From WHSW01 sp033856255 (GTDB lineage: Bacteria; Actinomycetota; Thermoleophilia; Solirubrobacterales; 70-9), in assembly GCA_033856255.1 (NCBI GenBank), contig JAWVFH010000008.1:1-64000 (forward strand): DNA of 64,000 nucleotides, given 5' to 3'. Position 1 is the first letter of the stretch, and each line of letters begins with the position of its first letter. The notes beneath the pieces are model-generated. The model saw nothing but the letters and a program-made list of their open reading frames with translations, searched no databases and was not told the origin of the DNA. Below are positions 55,240-63,370 of this stretch, piece by piece. Made by a program: the position numbers and the translations under genes.

Positions 55240-57108
55240 CTACTCAACCGTGACGGTCTTCGCGAGGTTCCGCGGCTGGTCGACGTTGAGGCCCTTTTCC
55301 TGGGCGACGTAGTACGCGAACAGCTGCAACGGGATCACCGCCAGGATCGGCTGCAGGATCCAGTCGGTGCGCGGCACGTAGATGGTCGCGTCGGCGGCGT
55401 CCTCGACACCCTCGCTCCCCTCGGTCGCGATCGCGATCACGTCGGCCCCGCGGGCACGAACCTCGGCGACGTTGGAGAGCACCTTCTCGAGCACCGGGCT
55501 CTCGGTGGCCACCACGACGACGGGTGTCTCCTCGCCAAGCAGGGCGATCGGCCCGTGCTTCATCTCACCGGCGGCGTAGGCATCGGTGGGGATGTAGGAG
55601 ATCTCCTTCAGCTTCAGCGCTCCCTCGAGGCACACCGGGAGGCCGATGTTGCGGCCGAGGTAGAGAAAGAAGCCGTGATCGCTCTGCTCGCGGGCGATCC
55701 GCTGCACCGGCTCGGCCACCGCGACCAGCGTCTCCTGGATCCGGCTCGGCAGGTGCTTGAGCTCCGCGATCAGCTCCGCGATCCGCTCGCCCGTCAGCGC
55801 GCCGCGCGCCTGCGCCAGCCAGAGCCCGATCAGGTACATCATCGCCACCTGCGAGGTGAAGGTCTTGGTCGCGGCGACGCCGACCTCGAGGCCGGCGCGG
55901 GTGAGCAGGACGGCGTCGGCGTCGCGGGTCGCCTGACTGCCCATGATGTTCGTCACCGCGATAACCGTCGCGCCGCGCTCGCGTGCGAGCCGCATCGCCG
56001 CCAGCGTGTCCGCCGTCTCCCCCGACTGGGTGATCCCGATCACGAGGTCGTCCGAGGAGACGACCGGGTTGCGGTACCGGTACTCGGAGGCGATCTCCAT
56101 CTCGACCGGCACCCGCGCCCATTGCTCGATCGCGTAGCGCCCGACGAGCCCGGCGTGATAGCTGGTCCCGCAGGCGACGATGACGATTCGCCGGATCCCG
56201 GCGACGAACTCATCCGTGAAGCCGAGCTCGCTGAGATCGACCGCGTCGAGCGAGGGCAGCCGGTCGGTGATCGTCTCGGCCACCGCGTCGGCCTGCTCGT
56301 AGATCTCCTTCAGCATGAAGGTCTCGTAGCCGCCCTTTTCGGCAGCGTCCTCGTCCCAGGTGACCGCGAACGGGTCGCGCTCGATGGCCTTGCCCTCCGC
56401 GTCGATGATCCGCGCCCCGCCGGCGTCGACGGTCACGATCTCGCCGTTCTTGAGGCCCAGCGCGGTCCGGGTCTGGGCGAGAAAGGCCGGGATTGCCGAA
56501 GCGACGAAGGTCTCCGTCTCGCCAAGCCCCACGATCAGCGGGCACTCCTGGCGCGCGGCGACGAGCTCGCCGGCGTGTTCCCGGTGCATCGCCACGAACG
56601 CGTAGTGGCCGCGCATCTCGGCGAAGGTCGCGCGCACCGCCTCCGTGAGGTCGCCGTCGTAGTGCTTCTCGATCAGGTGGGCGACGATCTCCGCATCGGT
56701 CTCCGAGGTGAAGGCGTGCCCGTCGTCGGTCAGATCGCGGCGCAGCTCGGCGTGGTTCTCGACGATCCCGTTGAGGACGATGTGGACGTCGCCGGCGCAG
56801 TCGCCGTGTGGATGCGCGTTCTCCTCGGTGACGCGGCCGTGCGTCGCCCAGCGCGTGTGCCCGAGGCCGATCGTGGCCGGCGGCGCGGCGATCGCGACGG
56901 CGCCCGAGGAGACCGTCTGCTCGGCCGAGAGGCCGACGGCCGCCCGCAGGTTGCCGAGGTTCCCGACCGCCCGCACGGTGGCGACGCGGCCGTCCTCGAG
57001 CAGGGTGATCCCCGCCGAGTCGTAGCCGCGGTACTCGAGCTTCTCGAGTCCCGCGATCAAGAGGTCACGGCACGGGCGCTGGCCGACGTATCCGACGATT
57101 CCACACAT
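55240..57108 (-). CDS. glmS: Glutamine-fructose-6-phosphate aminotransferase (isomerising)
   Basis: 622 residues. The N-terminal nucleophile is Cys2 in MCGIVGYVGQR; the glutaminase motif HTRWATHGRVTEENAHPH and VLNGIVENH follow. Two SIS domains contain IVACGTSYHAGLVG, GITQSGETADTLAAM and YLGRNIGLPVCLEGALKLKEISY, and it ends NLAKTVTVE. It makes glucosamine-6-phosphate for peptidoglycan. GlmM, the next enzyme, is encoded 22 bp upstream on the same strand. Confidence 0.96.
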   Translation of the reverse strand: MCGIVGYVGQRPCRDLLIAGLEKLEYRGYDSAGITLLEDGRVATVRAVGNLGNLRAAVGLSAEQTVSSGAVAIAAPPATIGLGHTRWATHGRVTEENAHPHGDCAGDVHIVLNGIVENHAELRRDLTDDGHAFTSETDAEIVAHLIEKHYDGDLTEAVRATFAEMRGHYAFVAMHREHAGELVAARQECPLIVGLGETETFVASAIPAFLAQTRTALGLKNGEIVTVDAGGARIIDAEGKAIERDPFAVTWDEDAAEKGGYETFMLKEIYEQADAVAETITDRLPSLDAVDLSELGFTDEFVAGIRRIVIVACGTSYHAGLVGRYAIEQWARVPVEMEIASEYRYRNPVVSSDDLVIGITQSGETADTLAAMRLARERGATVIAVTNIMGSQATRDADAVLLTRAGLEVGVAATKTFTSQVAMMYLIGLWLAQARGALTGERIAELIAELKHLPSRIQETLVAVAEPVQRIAREQSDHGFFLYLGRNIGLPVCLEGALKLKEISYIPTDAYAAGEMKHGPIALLGEETPVVVVATESPVLEKVLSNVAEVRARGADVIAIATEGSEGVEDAADATIYVPRTDWILQPILAVIPLQLFAYYVAQEKGLNVDQPRNLAKTVTVE

Positions 57109-57130
57109 GAGGAGGGGATTGAGCGTAGCG

Positions 57131-58453
57131 CTAGGCGAGCTCTGACTGGACGATCTCGACCAGGCGCCAACACACCTGCTCGGCCTCGGCCTGATCGGGC
57201 GCCTCGACCATCACCCGGACCAGCGGCTCCGTGCCCGACGCTCGTACCAGGACACGGCCCCGGCCCTCGAGCGCGGCGCCCTCCCGCTCGACGGCGTCCC
57301 AGACCGCGGTCGCCTCGGCGACCGCCTCGCGCTCGGCGACCTCGACGTTCTCGAGCACCTGCGGCACCCGGGTCATCGGAGCCGCCGCGGCGAGCTCCCC
57401 GCCGCCGAGGGCGCCGAGGGTGAGCAGGGCGGCGGCGATCCCGTCTCCGGAGGGCGCGAACCCGGTCCAGATCAAGTGGCCGGACTGCTCGCCGCCGAGC
57501 GACCAGCCCCGGCGGACGAGCTCGGTCGAGACGCTGCGATCGCCGACCGGCGTCGTCGCCACCTCGATCCCGGCCTCGGCCATCGCGCTGTGGAAGCCGT
57601 AGTTGCTCATCACGGTGACCGCGACGCCGCCGCCGAGGCGCTCGGACTCGGCGAAGTGCAGGGCGGCGAGCGCGATCAGCTCGTCGCCGTCGCGGACGGC
57701 GCCGCTCGAGTCGACGGCGACGACGCGGTCGCCGTCGCCGTCGAAGGCGAAGCCGATCGAGGCCCCGGCGGCGACGACGCGGTCCGCGAGCGCCTCGGGG
57801 TGGGTGGAGCCGCAACCCTCGTTGATGTTGCGCCCGTCGGGCTCCGTGTTGATCGCCTCGACCTCGGCCCCCAGGCGACCGAAGATCAAGGGCGCCGCCC
57901 GGTGGGTGGCGCCGTTGGCGCAGTCGAGCACCACGCGCAGGCCGGAAAGATCAAGCGGGAAGGCCCGTTCCAGCTCGCGCAGGTAGTCGTCGAGGCCGCC
58001 CTCGAGCTCGCGGACCCGGCCGACCGATGAGCTGGTCGGGGCATCGACCGGGGGCGAGCCGCTCACCGAGCCCTCGATCCGGGCCTCGGCCTCGGTTGAG
58101 AGCTTGCGGCCGTCGGCGCCGAAGAACTTGATCCCGTTGTCGGCCCAGGGATTGTGCGAGGCCGAGATCACGGCGGCCAGGTCGAGACCCAGGCGGCGGA
58201 CGAGGATCGAGGCCGCGGGCGTCGGGAGGACGCCGGCGACAAGCGCGTCACCGCCCTCCCCGGCGACTCCGGACGCGAGCGCGGACTCCAGCATCGGGCC
58301 GGACTCCCTGGTGTCGCGCACGATCAGCACCTGGGGCCGCTCGGAGGCGGACTCGAAGGTCGCGGCCCGCCCCAGCGCCACCGCCAGCTCCGCGGTCAGC
58401 AACTCACCGGCGACCCCGCGGACGCCGTCGGTTCCGAACAGCTTGCGCGCCAA
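57131..58453 (-). CDS. glmM: Phosphoglucosamine mutase
   Basis: 440 residues, TTG start 9 bp after rpsI. Phosphoserine loop AVISASHNPWADNGIKFFGADG, metal loop FAFDGDGDRVVAVD, sugar loop GGEQSGHLIW and phosphate loop VRASGTEPLVRVMVEA are intact; the start RKLFGTDGVRGVAGELLT is typical. It converts glucosamine-6-phosphate to glucosamine-1-phosphate. Linkage to ribosomal protein genes and glmS is conserved in actinobacteria. Confidence 0.95.
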   Translation of the reverse strand: MARKLFGTDGVRGVAGELLTAELAVALGRAATFESASERPQVLIVRDTRESGPMLESALASGVAGEGGDALVAGVLPTPAASILVRRLGLDLAAVISASHNPWADNGIKFFGADGRKLSTEAEARIEGSVSGSPPVDAPTSSSVGRVRELEGGLDDYLRELERAFPLDLSGLRVVLDCANGATHRAAPLIFGRLGAEVEAINTEPDGRNINEGCGSTHPEALADRVVAAGASIGFAFDGDGDRVVAVDSSGAVRDGDELIALAALHFAESERLGGGVAVTVMSNYGFHSAMAEAGIEVATTPVGDRSVSTELVRRGWSLGGEQSGHLIWTGFAPSGDGIAAALLTLGALGGGELAAAAPMTRVPQVLENVEVAEREAVAEATAVWDAVEREGAALEGRGRVLVRASGTEPLVRVMVEAPDQAEAEQVCWRLVEIVQSELA

Positions 58454-58462
58454 GAACCGCAG

Positions 58463-59299
58463 TTAACGCTTCGAGAACTGCGGCCGCTTGCGGGCCTTCT
58501 TCAACCCCGCCTTGCGGCGCTCCTTCTTGCGTGCGTCGCGGGTCAGCAGGCCGCGTCGCTTCAGCTCCGGTCGCAGCTCGGGGTCGATGTCGGTCAGCGC
58601 GCGGGCGATCCCGTGACGGACGGCGCCCGCCTGTCCCGCGATCCCGCCGCCGTGAACGCGCACCGAGACGTCGACGCTGGACTCGTAGCCGGCCGTCACC
58701 AGTGGCTGCCGGGCCATCGTCCGCAGGGCCTGGCGGGGGAAGTACTCGTCGAGCGACTTGCCGTTCACCTGGCAGGTGCCGCTGCCCGGGCGCAGGATCA
58801 CGCGGGCGATCGAGCTCTTGCGCTTGCCGGTCGCCTGAATCCGGGCGTCCGGCGCGAGCTCGACCTGCGGCGCGCTGCGGGCGACCGGCTCGTCGCCGGC
58901 CTCGGCCTCGGCCTCGAGCTGGGCGCGCTCCTCCTCCTCGGCCTCGAGGCGGGCCCGCTCCTCGGCCGAGAGCTCGCGCTCCGGCTCGAGCGCGATCGGC
59001 TCCAGGTCGGCCCCGGGCGCCTGGTCCTTCGCCTTCGGCTTCTCAGCGTCGAGGGCAACGGGCTCCTCGGCAGCGGGCTGCTCCTCGGCAGCGGGCTCCT
59101 CCTCGGCAGCAGGCTCCTCCTCGGCAGCGGGCTCCTCAGTCGGTGACTCCTCGGCAGGAGCGACGTCGGCGGGAGGATCCTGAGGAATATCCGCAGCGGA
59201 GCGAGGACGTTCCGAAGGGTCCTGCCCGCCGGCGTCGCTCCCCACTTCGGCCTCGGTCCCCTCGGGATCCTCGGGGGTCTGCTCGTTCTCCTCGGTCAT
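58463..59299 (-). CDS. rpsI: Ribosomal protein S9 with a 153-residue acidic N-terminal extension
   Basis: 278 residues, about twice normal S9 length. The last 125 residues are a complete S9: ATGKRKSSIARVILRPG, VNGKSLDEYFPR, VHGGGIAGQAGAVRHGIARAL, LTRDARKKERRKAGLKKARK and the end FSKR. The extension is acidic and low-complexity, with EEPAAE repeats encoded by four tandem 18-bp units and an Arg/Glu helix (ERARLEAEEEERAQLEAE). ATG 59299 is supported by the TGATG overlap with rplM and by the open, codon-biased frame; no better internal ATG exists near the S9 domain. Confidence 0.9.
   Translation of the reverse strand: MTEENEQTPEDPEGTEAEVGSDAGGQDPSERPRSAADIPQDPPADVAPAEESPTEEPAAEEEPAAEEEPAAEEQPAAEEPVALDAEKPKAKDQAPGADLEPIALEPERELSAEERARLEAEEEERAQLEAEAEAGDEPVARSAPQVELAPDARIQATGKRKSSIARVILRPGSGTCQVNGKSLDEYFPRQALRTMARQPLVTAGYESSVDVSVRVHGGGIAGQAGAVRHGIARALTDIDPELRPELKRRGLLTRDARKKERRKAGLKKARKRPQFSKR
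59063..59134. repeat. Four tandem 18-bp repeats in rpsI
   Basis: Units begin at 59063, 59081, 59099 and 59117 (CTCCTCGGCAGCGGGCTC and single-base variants), encoding six-residue EEPAAE-type repeats in the S9 extension on the minus strand. Confidence 0.85.
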
Positions 59300-59733
59300 C
59301 AAGTCTGAATCTCCATCGGCTTCGGCTGTTGGGCGGCGTGGGGGTGCTCGGGCCCGGCGTAGACCTTGAGCTTTCGCATCTGCTGGCGCGCGAGGCGGTT
59401 GCGCGGCAGCATCCCGTGAACCGCCTTGCGGATGACCTCTTCCGGCCGCCGCTCGAGCATCTCGTTCAGGGTCCGCGAGCGGATCCCGCCGGGATAGCCG
59501 CTGTGCCGCCAGTAGAGCTTGTCGGTGCGCTTCTTGCCCGTGACGACGATCTTCTCGGCGTTGACGACGACGACGAAGTCGCCGGTGTCGCAGTGGGGTG
59601 TGTACTCGGGCTTGCGCTTGCCGCGCAGGGCGTCGGCGATCTGGGTCGCCATGCGGCCCAGCGTCTTGCCCTCGGCATCGACGACGTACCAGTCGCGCTG
59701 GCGGTCCGTCGGCTTGGCTACGTAGGTCTTCAT
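59299..59733 (-). CDS. rplM: Ribosomal protein L13
   Basis: 144 residues. WYVVDAEGKTLGRMATQIADALRGK, FVVVVNAEKIVVTGKK, YWRHSGYPGGIRSRTLNEML, VIRKAVHGMLPRNRLARQQMRKLKVYAGPEHPHAAQQP: all standard. First gene of the minus-strand array; rpsI follows with a 1-bp overlap, the universal L13-S9 pair. A leader of about 60 nt with a GC-rich hairpin precedes it. Confidence 0.96.
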   Translation of the reverse strand: MKTYVAKPTDRQRDWYVVDAEGKTLGRMATQIADALRGKRKPEYTPHCDTGDFVVVVNAEKIVVTGKKRTDKLYWRHSGYPGGIRSRTLNEMLERRPEEVIRKAVHGMLPRNRLARQQMRKLKVYAGPEHPHAAQQPKPMEIQT

Positions 59734-59745
59734 CTCGGCTGGCGC

Positions 59746-59769
59746 CGGGGCGCGCGAAAAGCCGCCCCG
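59746..59769 (-). promoter_or_regulatory. Hairpin in the rplM leader
   Basis: A 7-bp perfect stem (CGGGGCG/CGCCCCG) with a 10-nt loop lies 13 nt upstream of the rplM start. A possible -10, TAACAT on the minus strand, is at 59800-59805. L13 leaders are known autoregulatory sites in other bacteria; here it is inference from position. Confidence 0.35.
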
Positions 59770-59863
59770 ATGCAGGCACGCGTCGGGCGCGGCCGGACGA
59801 TGTTAGCCGAGCACCGCCCGCTTGGCCCTACCGCAGGGCCGTTTTGGCCGCCTGGGCCGGGGT

Positions 59864-59869
59864 TATACT
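59864..59869 (+). promoter_or_regulatory. Putative -10 box TATACT for the M23 peptidase genes
   Basis: TATACT lies about 95 bp before the ATG at 59964, leaving a leader of roughly 88 nt. The leader has complementary AAGCCG (59881-59886) and CGGCTT (59934-59939) segments and a GGAGGGG Shine-Dalgarno. Confidence 0.4.
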
Positions 59870-59963
59870 GCCCGCCCCATAAGCCGCCAATTTCCGCGCG
59901 TCACGGAGCGCCGGAAGCGGGACGACCGTCGGTCGGCTTTTAGAAGGAGGGGCTCAACGCCGG

Positions 59964-61148
59964 ATGGAGCCTGGAGCGGCCGTGCTGCGGAACTGGAAAA
60001 CACCGTTCTCGATCGCGGCCGCGGCCGCGATCATCTGCAGCTGCGCCGGGATCGCCTCTGCTGCGGAGGGCGGAGGCTTCGCCGCCTCAGGGGGCGGCGG
60101 TGGCGTCGGCACGCCCGATCCGCCCCAGCTCACCGACGTCATCTGCCTCGAGCGCTGCGCGGACGTGCGCGCGGCGACGGTCGGCTCCACGGTCCAGCTC
60201 AGCGGCCGCGGCCTCGACGGGGTCTCGGAGGTCAGGTTCGCGGCCTCCAAGGGCGGCCGGGTGGCGACCGAGCCTTCCTCGGTCAACGCCACCGCCGTCG
60301 AGGTCAAGGTGCCGAAACTGGCGACGACCGGCACGGTCCGGGTGAGCGCCTACGGAATCGAGGCCGAGACGCCGAGCGACAAGCCGCTGAAGATCGTTGC
60401 GCCGGGGCAGATCCCCGACTCCGGGCCGTTCAAGCTCACCGCCGCCGAGGCCGTTCCCCACAGCGCCTTCTACGACGCGCTGCGACGGCCGAGCGTCTCC
60501 TACGTCTTCCAGGGACGGTCGGCCACCGAGGTCCGGATCGAGGTGGTCAACCGCGAGACCAAGTCCGTGGTCGCGACGATGATCCAGCGCAACGCCGAGC
60601 CCGGGACCCGCAACACCGCCCATTGGGACGGCCTCACCGTCGATGGCCAGCCGGCCCCGGGAGCCGACTACAAGTTCCGCCTCGGGCCGGCGGCGGGCGG
60701 CGGCACGACCGCGACCGACGACTCGGCCTTCGGCTACCACCTCTATCGATTCCCGCTCGACGCCCATCACAGCTACGGCGACGGGTTCGGCGCCGGGCGT
60801 CACCACGAGGGCCAGGACGTATTCGCCCGCTGCGAGACGCCGATCCATGCGGCGCGCGGCGGCACGGTGCAGGCCGTCGATTTCCAAGCGGAGGCGGGCA
60901 ACTACATCGTCGTCGACGGCAAGGCGACGAAGCTCGACACCGTCTATGTGCACATGGCCCACCGCTCGCCGCTGCGCGAGGGCGCCCGGGTCCGCACCGG
61001 CCAGGTGATCGGCAACGTCGGCCAGACCGGGAACGCGAGCGCCTGCCACCTGCACTTCGAGATCTGGAGCGCGCCGGGCTGGTACGAGGGCGGGCATGCG
61101 ATGCCGTCGGTCGGGCGCCTCCTGCACACCTGGGACACCTGGAGCTGA
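59964..61148 (+). CDS. Secreted M23 metallopeptidase with IPT/TIG-like domain
   Basis: 394 residues. Signal peptide to about residue 34 (AGIASAAE). Residues 50-130 form an IPT/TIG-like beta domain (STVQLSGRGLDGVSEVRFA). Residues 150-240 are FlgD-Ig-like (RIEVVNRETKSVVATM...HWDGLTVDGQPAPGADYKFRLG). The C-terminal M23 domain has the zinc motif HHEGQDVFARC (His, Asp), VYVHMAH and the catalytic CHLHFEIW (HxH). It is expected to cut peptidoglycan cross-bridges. A TTG or GTG a few codons later (GTG 59982) is a possible alternative start. Confidence 0.87.
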   Translation: MEPGAAVLRNWKTPFSIAAAAAIICSCAGIASAAEGGGFAASGGGGGVGTPDPPQLTDVICLERCADVRAATVGSTVQLSGRGLDGVSEVRFAASKGGRVATEPSSVNATAVEVKVPKLATTGTVRVSAYGIEAETPSDKPLKIVAPGQIPDSGPFKLTAAEAVPHSAFYDALRRPSVSYVFQGRSATEVRIEVVNRETKSVVATMIQRNAEPGTRNTAHWDGLTVDGQPAPGADYKFRLGPAAGGGTTATDDSAFGYHLYRFPLDAHHSYGDGFGAGRHHEGQDVFARCETPIHAARGGTVQAVDFQAEAGNYIVVDGKATKLDTVYVHMAHRSPLREGARVRTGQVIGNVGQTGNASACHLHFEIWSAPGWYEGGHAMPSVGRLLHTWDTWS

Positions 61149-61153
61149 ATCCT

Positions 61154-61963
61154 GTGAGGCGGATCCTGCTCGCGGCAAGTGCGGCGGTGATCGCCGTCGG
61201 GGGAGCCACCGACGCCGCGGCGGCGCCCACCGGCGCCGGATTCGAGCTGCGCGCCGCGCGGGTGAAACCGCCGACCGTCTACTTCGACGCCAAGCACCCG
61301 GCGACCGCCCGCTTCAGCTTCTCCGCCGAGCGGCGGCTCGATCTCGTCGTCCGCGTCGTCCGCGTCGACGACGGCCAGGCGGTGCGCCGCTACGTGCGTC
61401 ATGGATTGGCCCCCGGCAAGGTCCACAAGCTCCGCTGGGACGGCCGCCGCGGCGATCGCGGGGTGCCGGCCGACGGCACGTACGAGTTCCGGATCGGCCC
61501 CTACGGGCACCGGGGCGCCTCGATCGGCCGCTTCGATTTCCACGATCACGTGTTTCCGGTACGTGGCCCCCATACCTACGGCGACCCGTTCGGCGCCCCG
61601 CGCAGCGGCGGGCGCATCCACGAGGGCCAGGACCTGCCGGCGGCATGCGGGACGCCGCTGATCGCGGCCCGTGGCGGCACCGTCGCCGCGACGGGCTACA
61701 GCGACGCGCTGTACGGCTACTGGGTGCTGATCGACGGCACCGCCACCGAGCGCGACTACTTCTACGCCCACCTGCAGGCCCCCTCCCCGCTCTCCGAGGG
61801 CGACCGTGTACATACCGGCGAGCGGGTCGGCGAGGTCGGCAAGACGGGCAACGCGCGGACCGAGTTCTGCCAGCTTCACTTCGAGCTCTGGCCGCACGGG
61901 TACCACCACGGCGGGCCCGAGGATCCGGCTCCCGCCCTGCATGCGTGGGACGCCTTTTCCTGA
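61154..61963 (+). CDS. Secreted M23-like peptidase with altered HxH motif
   Basis: 269 residues from GTG 61154, 5 bp after the previous gene. It is a shorter paralogue without the IPT/TIG domain: signal peptide (LLAASAAVIAVGGATDAAAA), FlgD-Ig-like part (LVVRVVRVDDGQAVRRYV...RWDGRRGDRGVPADGTYEFRIG) and M23 domain with RIHEGQDLPAAC and FYAHLQAPSPL. The HxH motif is CQLHFELW, so the first His is Gln; the zinc-binding His remains. Activity may be reduced or regulatory. Confidence 0.85.
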   Translation: MRRILLAASAAVIAVGGATDAAAAPTGAGFELRAARVKPPTVYFDAKHPATARFSFSAERRLDLVVRVVRVDDGQAVRRYVRHGLAPGKVHKLRWDGRRGDRGVPADGTYEFRIGPYGHRGASIGRFDFHDHVFPVRGPHTYGDPFGAPRSGGRIHEGQDLPAACGTPLIAARGGTVAATGYSDALYGYWVLIDGTATERDYFYAHLQAPSPLSEGDRVHTGERVGEVGKTGNARTEFCQLHFELWPHGYHHGGPEDPAPALHAWDAFS

Positions 61964-61974
61964 GCGCGACCGGG

Positions 61975-61980
61975 TAGCTT
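61975..61980 (+). promoter_or_regulatory. Putative leaderless -10 box TAGCTT
   Basis: TAGCTT ends 7 nt before the ATG at 61988, favouring that start over the in-frame TTG at 61979. Confidence 0.45.
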
Positions 61981-61987
61981 GGCCGCG

Positions 61988-63355
61988 ATGAGCCAGCAAG
62001 CCGCAGCCGCCGAAACCCGCCAGTACGGGCGCTCAGCCGGGCTGTTGACGATCGCCCTCGGGACGGCCGGACTGCTCGCCTACGCCTTCTTCGCCGTCTC
62101 CTCGCACACCCTGGGCAAGGACGATTACGGGACGATCGTCGTCCTCTGGTCGGTCAACTTCGTCGCCGCGGCGACGCTCTTCCGGCCGATCGAGCAGCTG
62201 CTCTCGCGGACCCTCGCCGAGCACGACGAGATGGGCGAGGGCGCCGGCCACGTGATGCGGATCGCGGCCCTGATCCAGGGCACGGTGACGCTCGTCGCCG
62301 TGATCGTGATGCTGGCCCTGCGGACGCCGCTCACCGACGATCTGCTCGACGGCAGCAACGTCCTCTACGGGGTGCTGGTCGTCGGGATCGCCGCCTACGG
62401 CGCCTCCTTCTACGGCCGCGGCTTCCTTGCCGGCCGGCGCCAGTTCCGCCTCTACGCGGCCCTGCTGGTAATCGAAGGCGTCTCGCGACTGGCGTTCCCG
62501 GTCGCGGTCGCAATCGGGATCGCCGACGGCATCGACGCCGTCGCGCTCGGGATCGCCGTCGCCCCGCTGGCCAGTCTCGCGGTTCTCCCGTTCGCCTTCG
62601 CCCACCACCGGGCGAACCCCAGGGGCGCTCCGGCCGCTCCCGGCGCCGGACTCGAGTTCACGCTCGCCCGCGGCGGCGCCTTCGCGGCCGCCGTGCTGAT
62701 GATGATGCTCTCCGAGCAGATCCTGATCAACTCGGGAGCGCTGTTCGTCCGCGGTGCCGTCGACGCCGCCGCCGCCGGCTTCATCTTCAACGTGATGATG
62801 GTCGCCCGCGCGCCGCTGCTGCTCTTCCAGGCCGTCGCCGCGAGCCTGCTCCCGCACCTGACCCGGCTTCGCACCCGCGGCGACGCTACCGGCGAGGACG
62901 CCTTCCGGATGTCGATCAACAACACCCTGCTGATCATCGTCGGCTTTGCGGCCGCGGTCACCGCCGGCGTGCTGCTGATCGGCCCGCAGGTGATGCAGCT
63001 CGCCTACGGCGACAAGTTCACCTACGACCGGGTCGGGCTCGCGATCGTCGCCGTCGGAATGGGGTTCTACCTCTCCGGCGCCGCCCTCAACCAGGCCGCC
63101 CTGGCCCAGGGGCAGGCCCGTCGGGCCGCGGCCTGCTGGGTCGGCTGTGCGCTCGCCTTCGTGACCTTCAACCTGATCCAGCCGCTGAACCCGTTCCGCA
63201 CGGTCGAGGTCGGCTTCATGGCCTGCGCCGCCGCCCTCTCCGGCCTCCTCTACCTCATCTACCGCCGTCCTCACCCGGTGGCCGAGGACGCGATCACCCC
63301 GGGCAGCGCGCACGAGATCGAGGCTCAGCTCGCCGCCGTGGAGGAGATCGGCTGA
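61988..63355 (+). CDS. Polysaccharide/lipid-linked oligosaccharide flippase-like (MOP superfamily)
   Basis: 455 residues, about 12-14 membrane helices: AGLLTIALGTAGLLAYAFFAVSSHTLGKDDYGTIVVLWS is the typical Wzx/MurJ-like start, followed by FFRPIEQLLSR-like and FYGRGFLAGRRQFRLYA segments, and a C-terminal GFYLSGAALNQAALAQGQ. Members flip lipid-linked sugars across the membrane. The substrate is unknown. A short cytosolic tail (AHEIEAQLAAVEEIG) ends it. Convergent to guaA. Confidence 0.82.
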   Translation: MSQQAAAAETRQYGRSAGLLTIALGTAGLLAYAFFAVSSHTLGKDDYGTIVVLWSVNFVAAATLFRPIEQLLSRTLAEHDEMGEGAGHVMRIAALIQGTVTLVAVIVMLALRTPLTDDLLDGSNVLYGVLVVGIAAYGASFYGRGFLAGRRQFRLYAALLVIEGVSRLAFPVAVAIGIADGIDAVALGIAVAPLASLAVLPFAFAHHRANPRGAPAAPGAGLEFTLARGGAFAAAVLMMMLSEQILINSGALFVRGAVDAAAAGFIFNVMMVARAPLLLFQAVAASLLPHLTRLRTRGDATGEDAFRMSINNTLLIIVGFAAAVTAGVLLIGPQVMQLAYGDKFTYDRVGLAIVAVGMGFYLSGAALNQAALAQGQARRAAACWVGCALAFVTFNLIQPLNPFRTVEVGFMACAAALSGLLYLIYRRPHPVAEDAITPGSAHEIEAQLAAVEEIG

Positions 63356-63370
63356 ACCCTTCGGGCGGGC

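Noticed and set aside
55227..55241. AGATGCT-C-AGCATCT inverted repeat between glmS and the DUF3352 gene
   Set aside because: The 7-bp arms with a 1-nt loop are too short to call a terminator or operator with confidence, and the genes appear co-transcribed.
59063..59134. CRISPR-like array
   Set aside because: The 18-bp units are contiguous with no spacers and encode an in-frame amino acid repeat in rpsI.
59870..59963. c-di-AMP (ydaO), c-di-GMP or cobalamin riboswitch before the M23 genes
   Set aside because: The leader is too short for ydaO or cobalamin switches and lacks the conserved sequence blocks of all three that I could recognise.
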